Below are positions 6,525 through 6,772 of a DNA stretch of 6,772 nt, piece by piece. A program made the position numbers and the translations under genes. The notes under the pieces were generated by a model. The model searched no databases. It was not told where the DNA came from and saw only the letters and a program-made list of their open reading frames with translations. The stretch lies in contig NZ_JADWYQ010000096.1 of the NCBI RefSeq assembly GCF_022414575.1, positions 1 through 6,772 of the forward strand, read 5' to 3'. Positions within the stretch are counted from its first letter, which is position 1. Each line of letters starts with the position of its first letter. Source of the stretch: Streptomyces sp. MUM 178J. GTDB lineage: Bacteria > Actinomycetota > Actinomycetes > Streptomycetales > Streptomycetaceae.

Positions 6525-6772
6525 CTACTCGTTCGTATATTCCTCCACGACCGTCGCGCCGAGCTCCCGGACGATCAGCTCATGGCCGGAGAGCGCGGAG
6601 TCGACCAAGTCCGGATCGTCCTCTTCCGGCACGTCGTCCTCAAGGGAGACGGGAGGCGGCGCAGGTGTGTACGGCGCCGGGGCGGGCGCAGGCGCCGCCG
6701 CCGGCCGGGCCCCTGCCTGGGAGGCGGGGCGCGGCTCGGGCGCGGCCGTCTGCGGCGAGGGGGGCGCGGGGG
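6525..6772 (-). CDS. dnaX: DNA polymerase III subunit gamma/tau, C-terminal fragment
   Basis: Only the last 81 or so codons and the TAG stop (6527-6525) are inside the window; the rest lies beyond position 6772. The visible part is a Pro/Ala-rich linker (for example [18 protein letters not shown]), then an acidic stretch ([14 protein letters not shown]), then the ending [21 protein letters not shown]. An ELIxRELGAxxxEE-type ending after a Pro/Ala-rich acidic linker is typical of actinobacterial DnaX, the clamp-loader subunit of DNA polymerase III. The position directly upstream of purD also fits the Streptomyces gene order I recall. The ATPase domain cannot be checked here, so the call rests on the tail and on context. 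Confidence 0.8.
   Translation of the reverse strand, partial: PAPPSPQTAAPEPRPASQAGARPAAAPAPAPAPYTPAPPPVSLEDDVPEEDDPDLVDSALSGHELIVRELGATVVEEYTNE

Overview
The window looks like a stretch of Streptomyces (or close relative) chromosome. It is very GC-rich, the genes have strongly GC-biased third positions and use GTG starts, and long shadow reading frames run opposite to the true genes. The order dnaX - purD - two less-known genes - purC is, as far as I recall, the order in S. coelicolor. I see no mobile element, CRISPR array or phage gene, so this is core chromosome rather than an accessory island.

Layout by position. Positions 1-66 hold a plus-strand tRNA-Gly(GCC) that has lost its first 7 bases at the window edge. 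A strong GC hairpin (73-106) separates it from the convergent purC. All five protein genes are on the minus strand, so transcription runs from high to low coordinates. In that order they are: the C-terminus of dnaX (6772-6525), purD (6464-5172), a membrane protein resembling an M48 metalloprotease that has lost its zinc-binding motif (4960-2930), a stand-alone relative of the N,N-dimethylformamidase large subunit (2698-1238), and purC (1027-125).

PurD and PurC are the GAR-synthetase and SAICAR-synthetase steps of de novo purine synthesis. The two genes between them have no established purine role. Each of those two genes and purC has a 210-231 nt upstream gap. The gaps contain most of the non-coding structure: a candidate sigma-HrdB-type promoter followed by a perfect 22-bp dyad before the M48-like gene; an AT-rich patch with two inverted repeats before the dimethylformamidase-like gene; and a five-copy 16-bp tandem repeat between that gene and purC. 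purD lies 60 nt after dnaX and is probably transcribed with it.

The two points most worth following up are the apparently dead M48 membrane pseudo-protease and the orphan dimethylformamidase-like protein, which keeps the residues expected for an unusual Tyr/Tyr/carboxylate iron site. No homology search was possible, so family calls rest on motif recognition.
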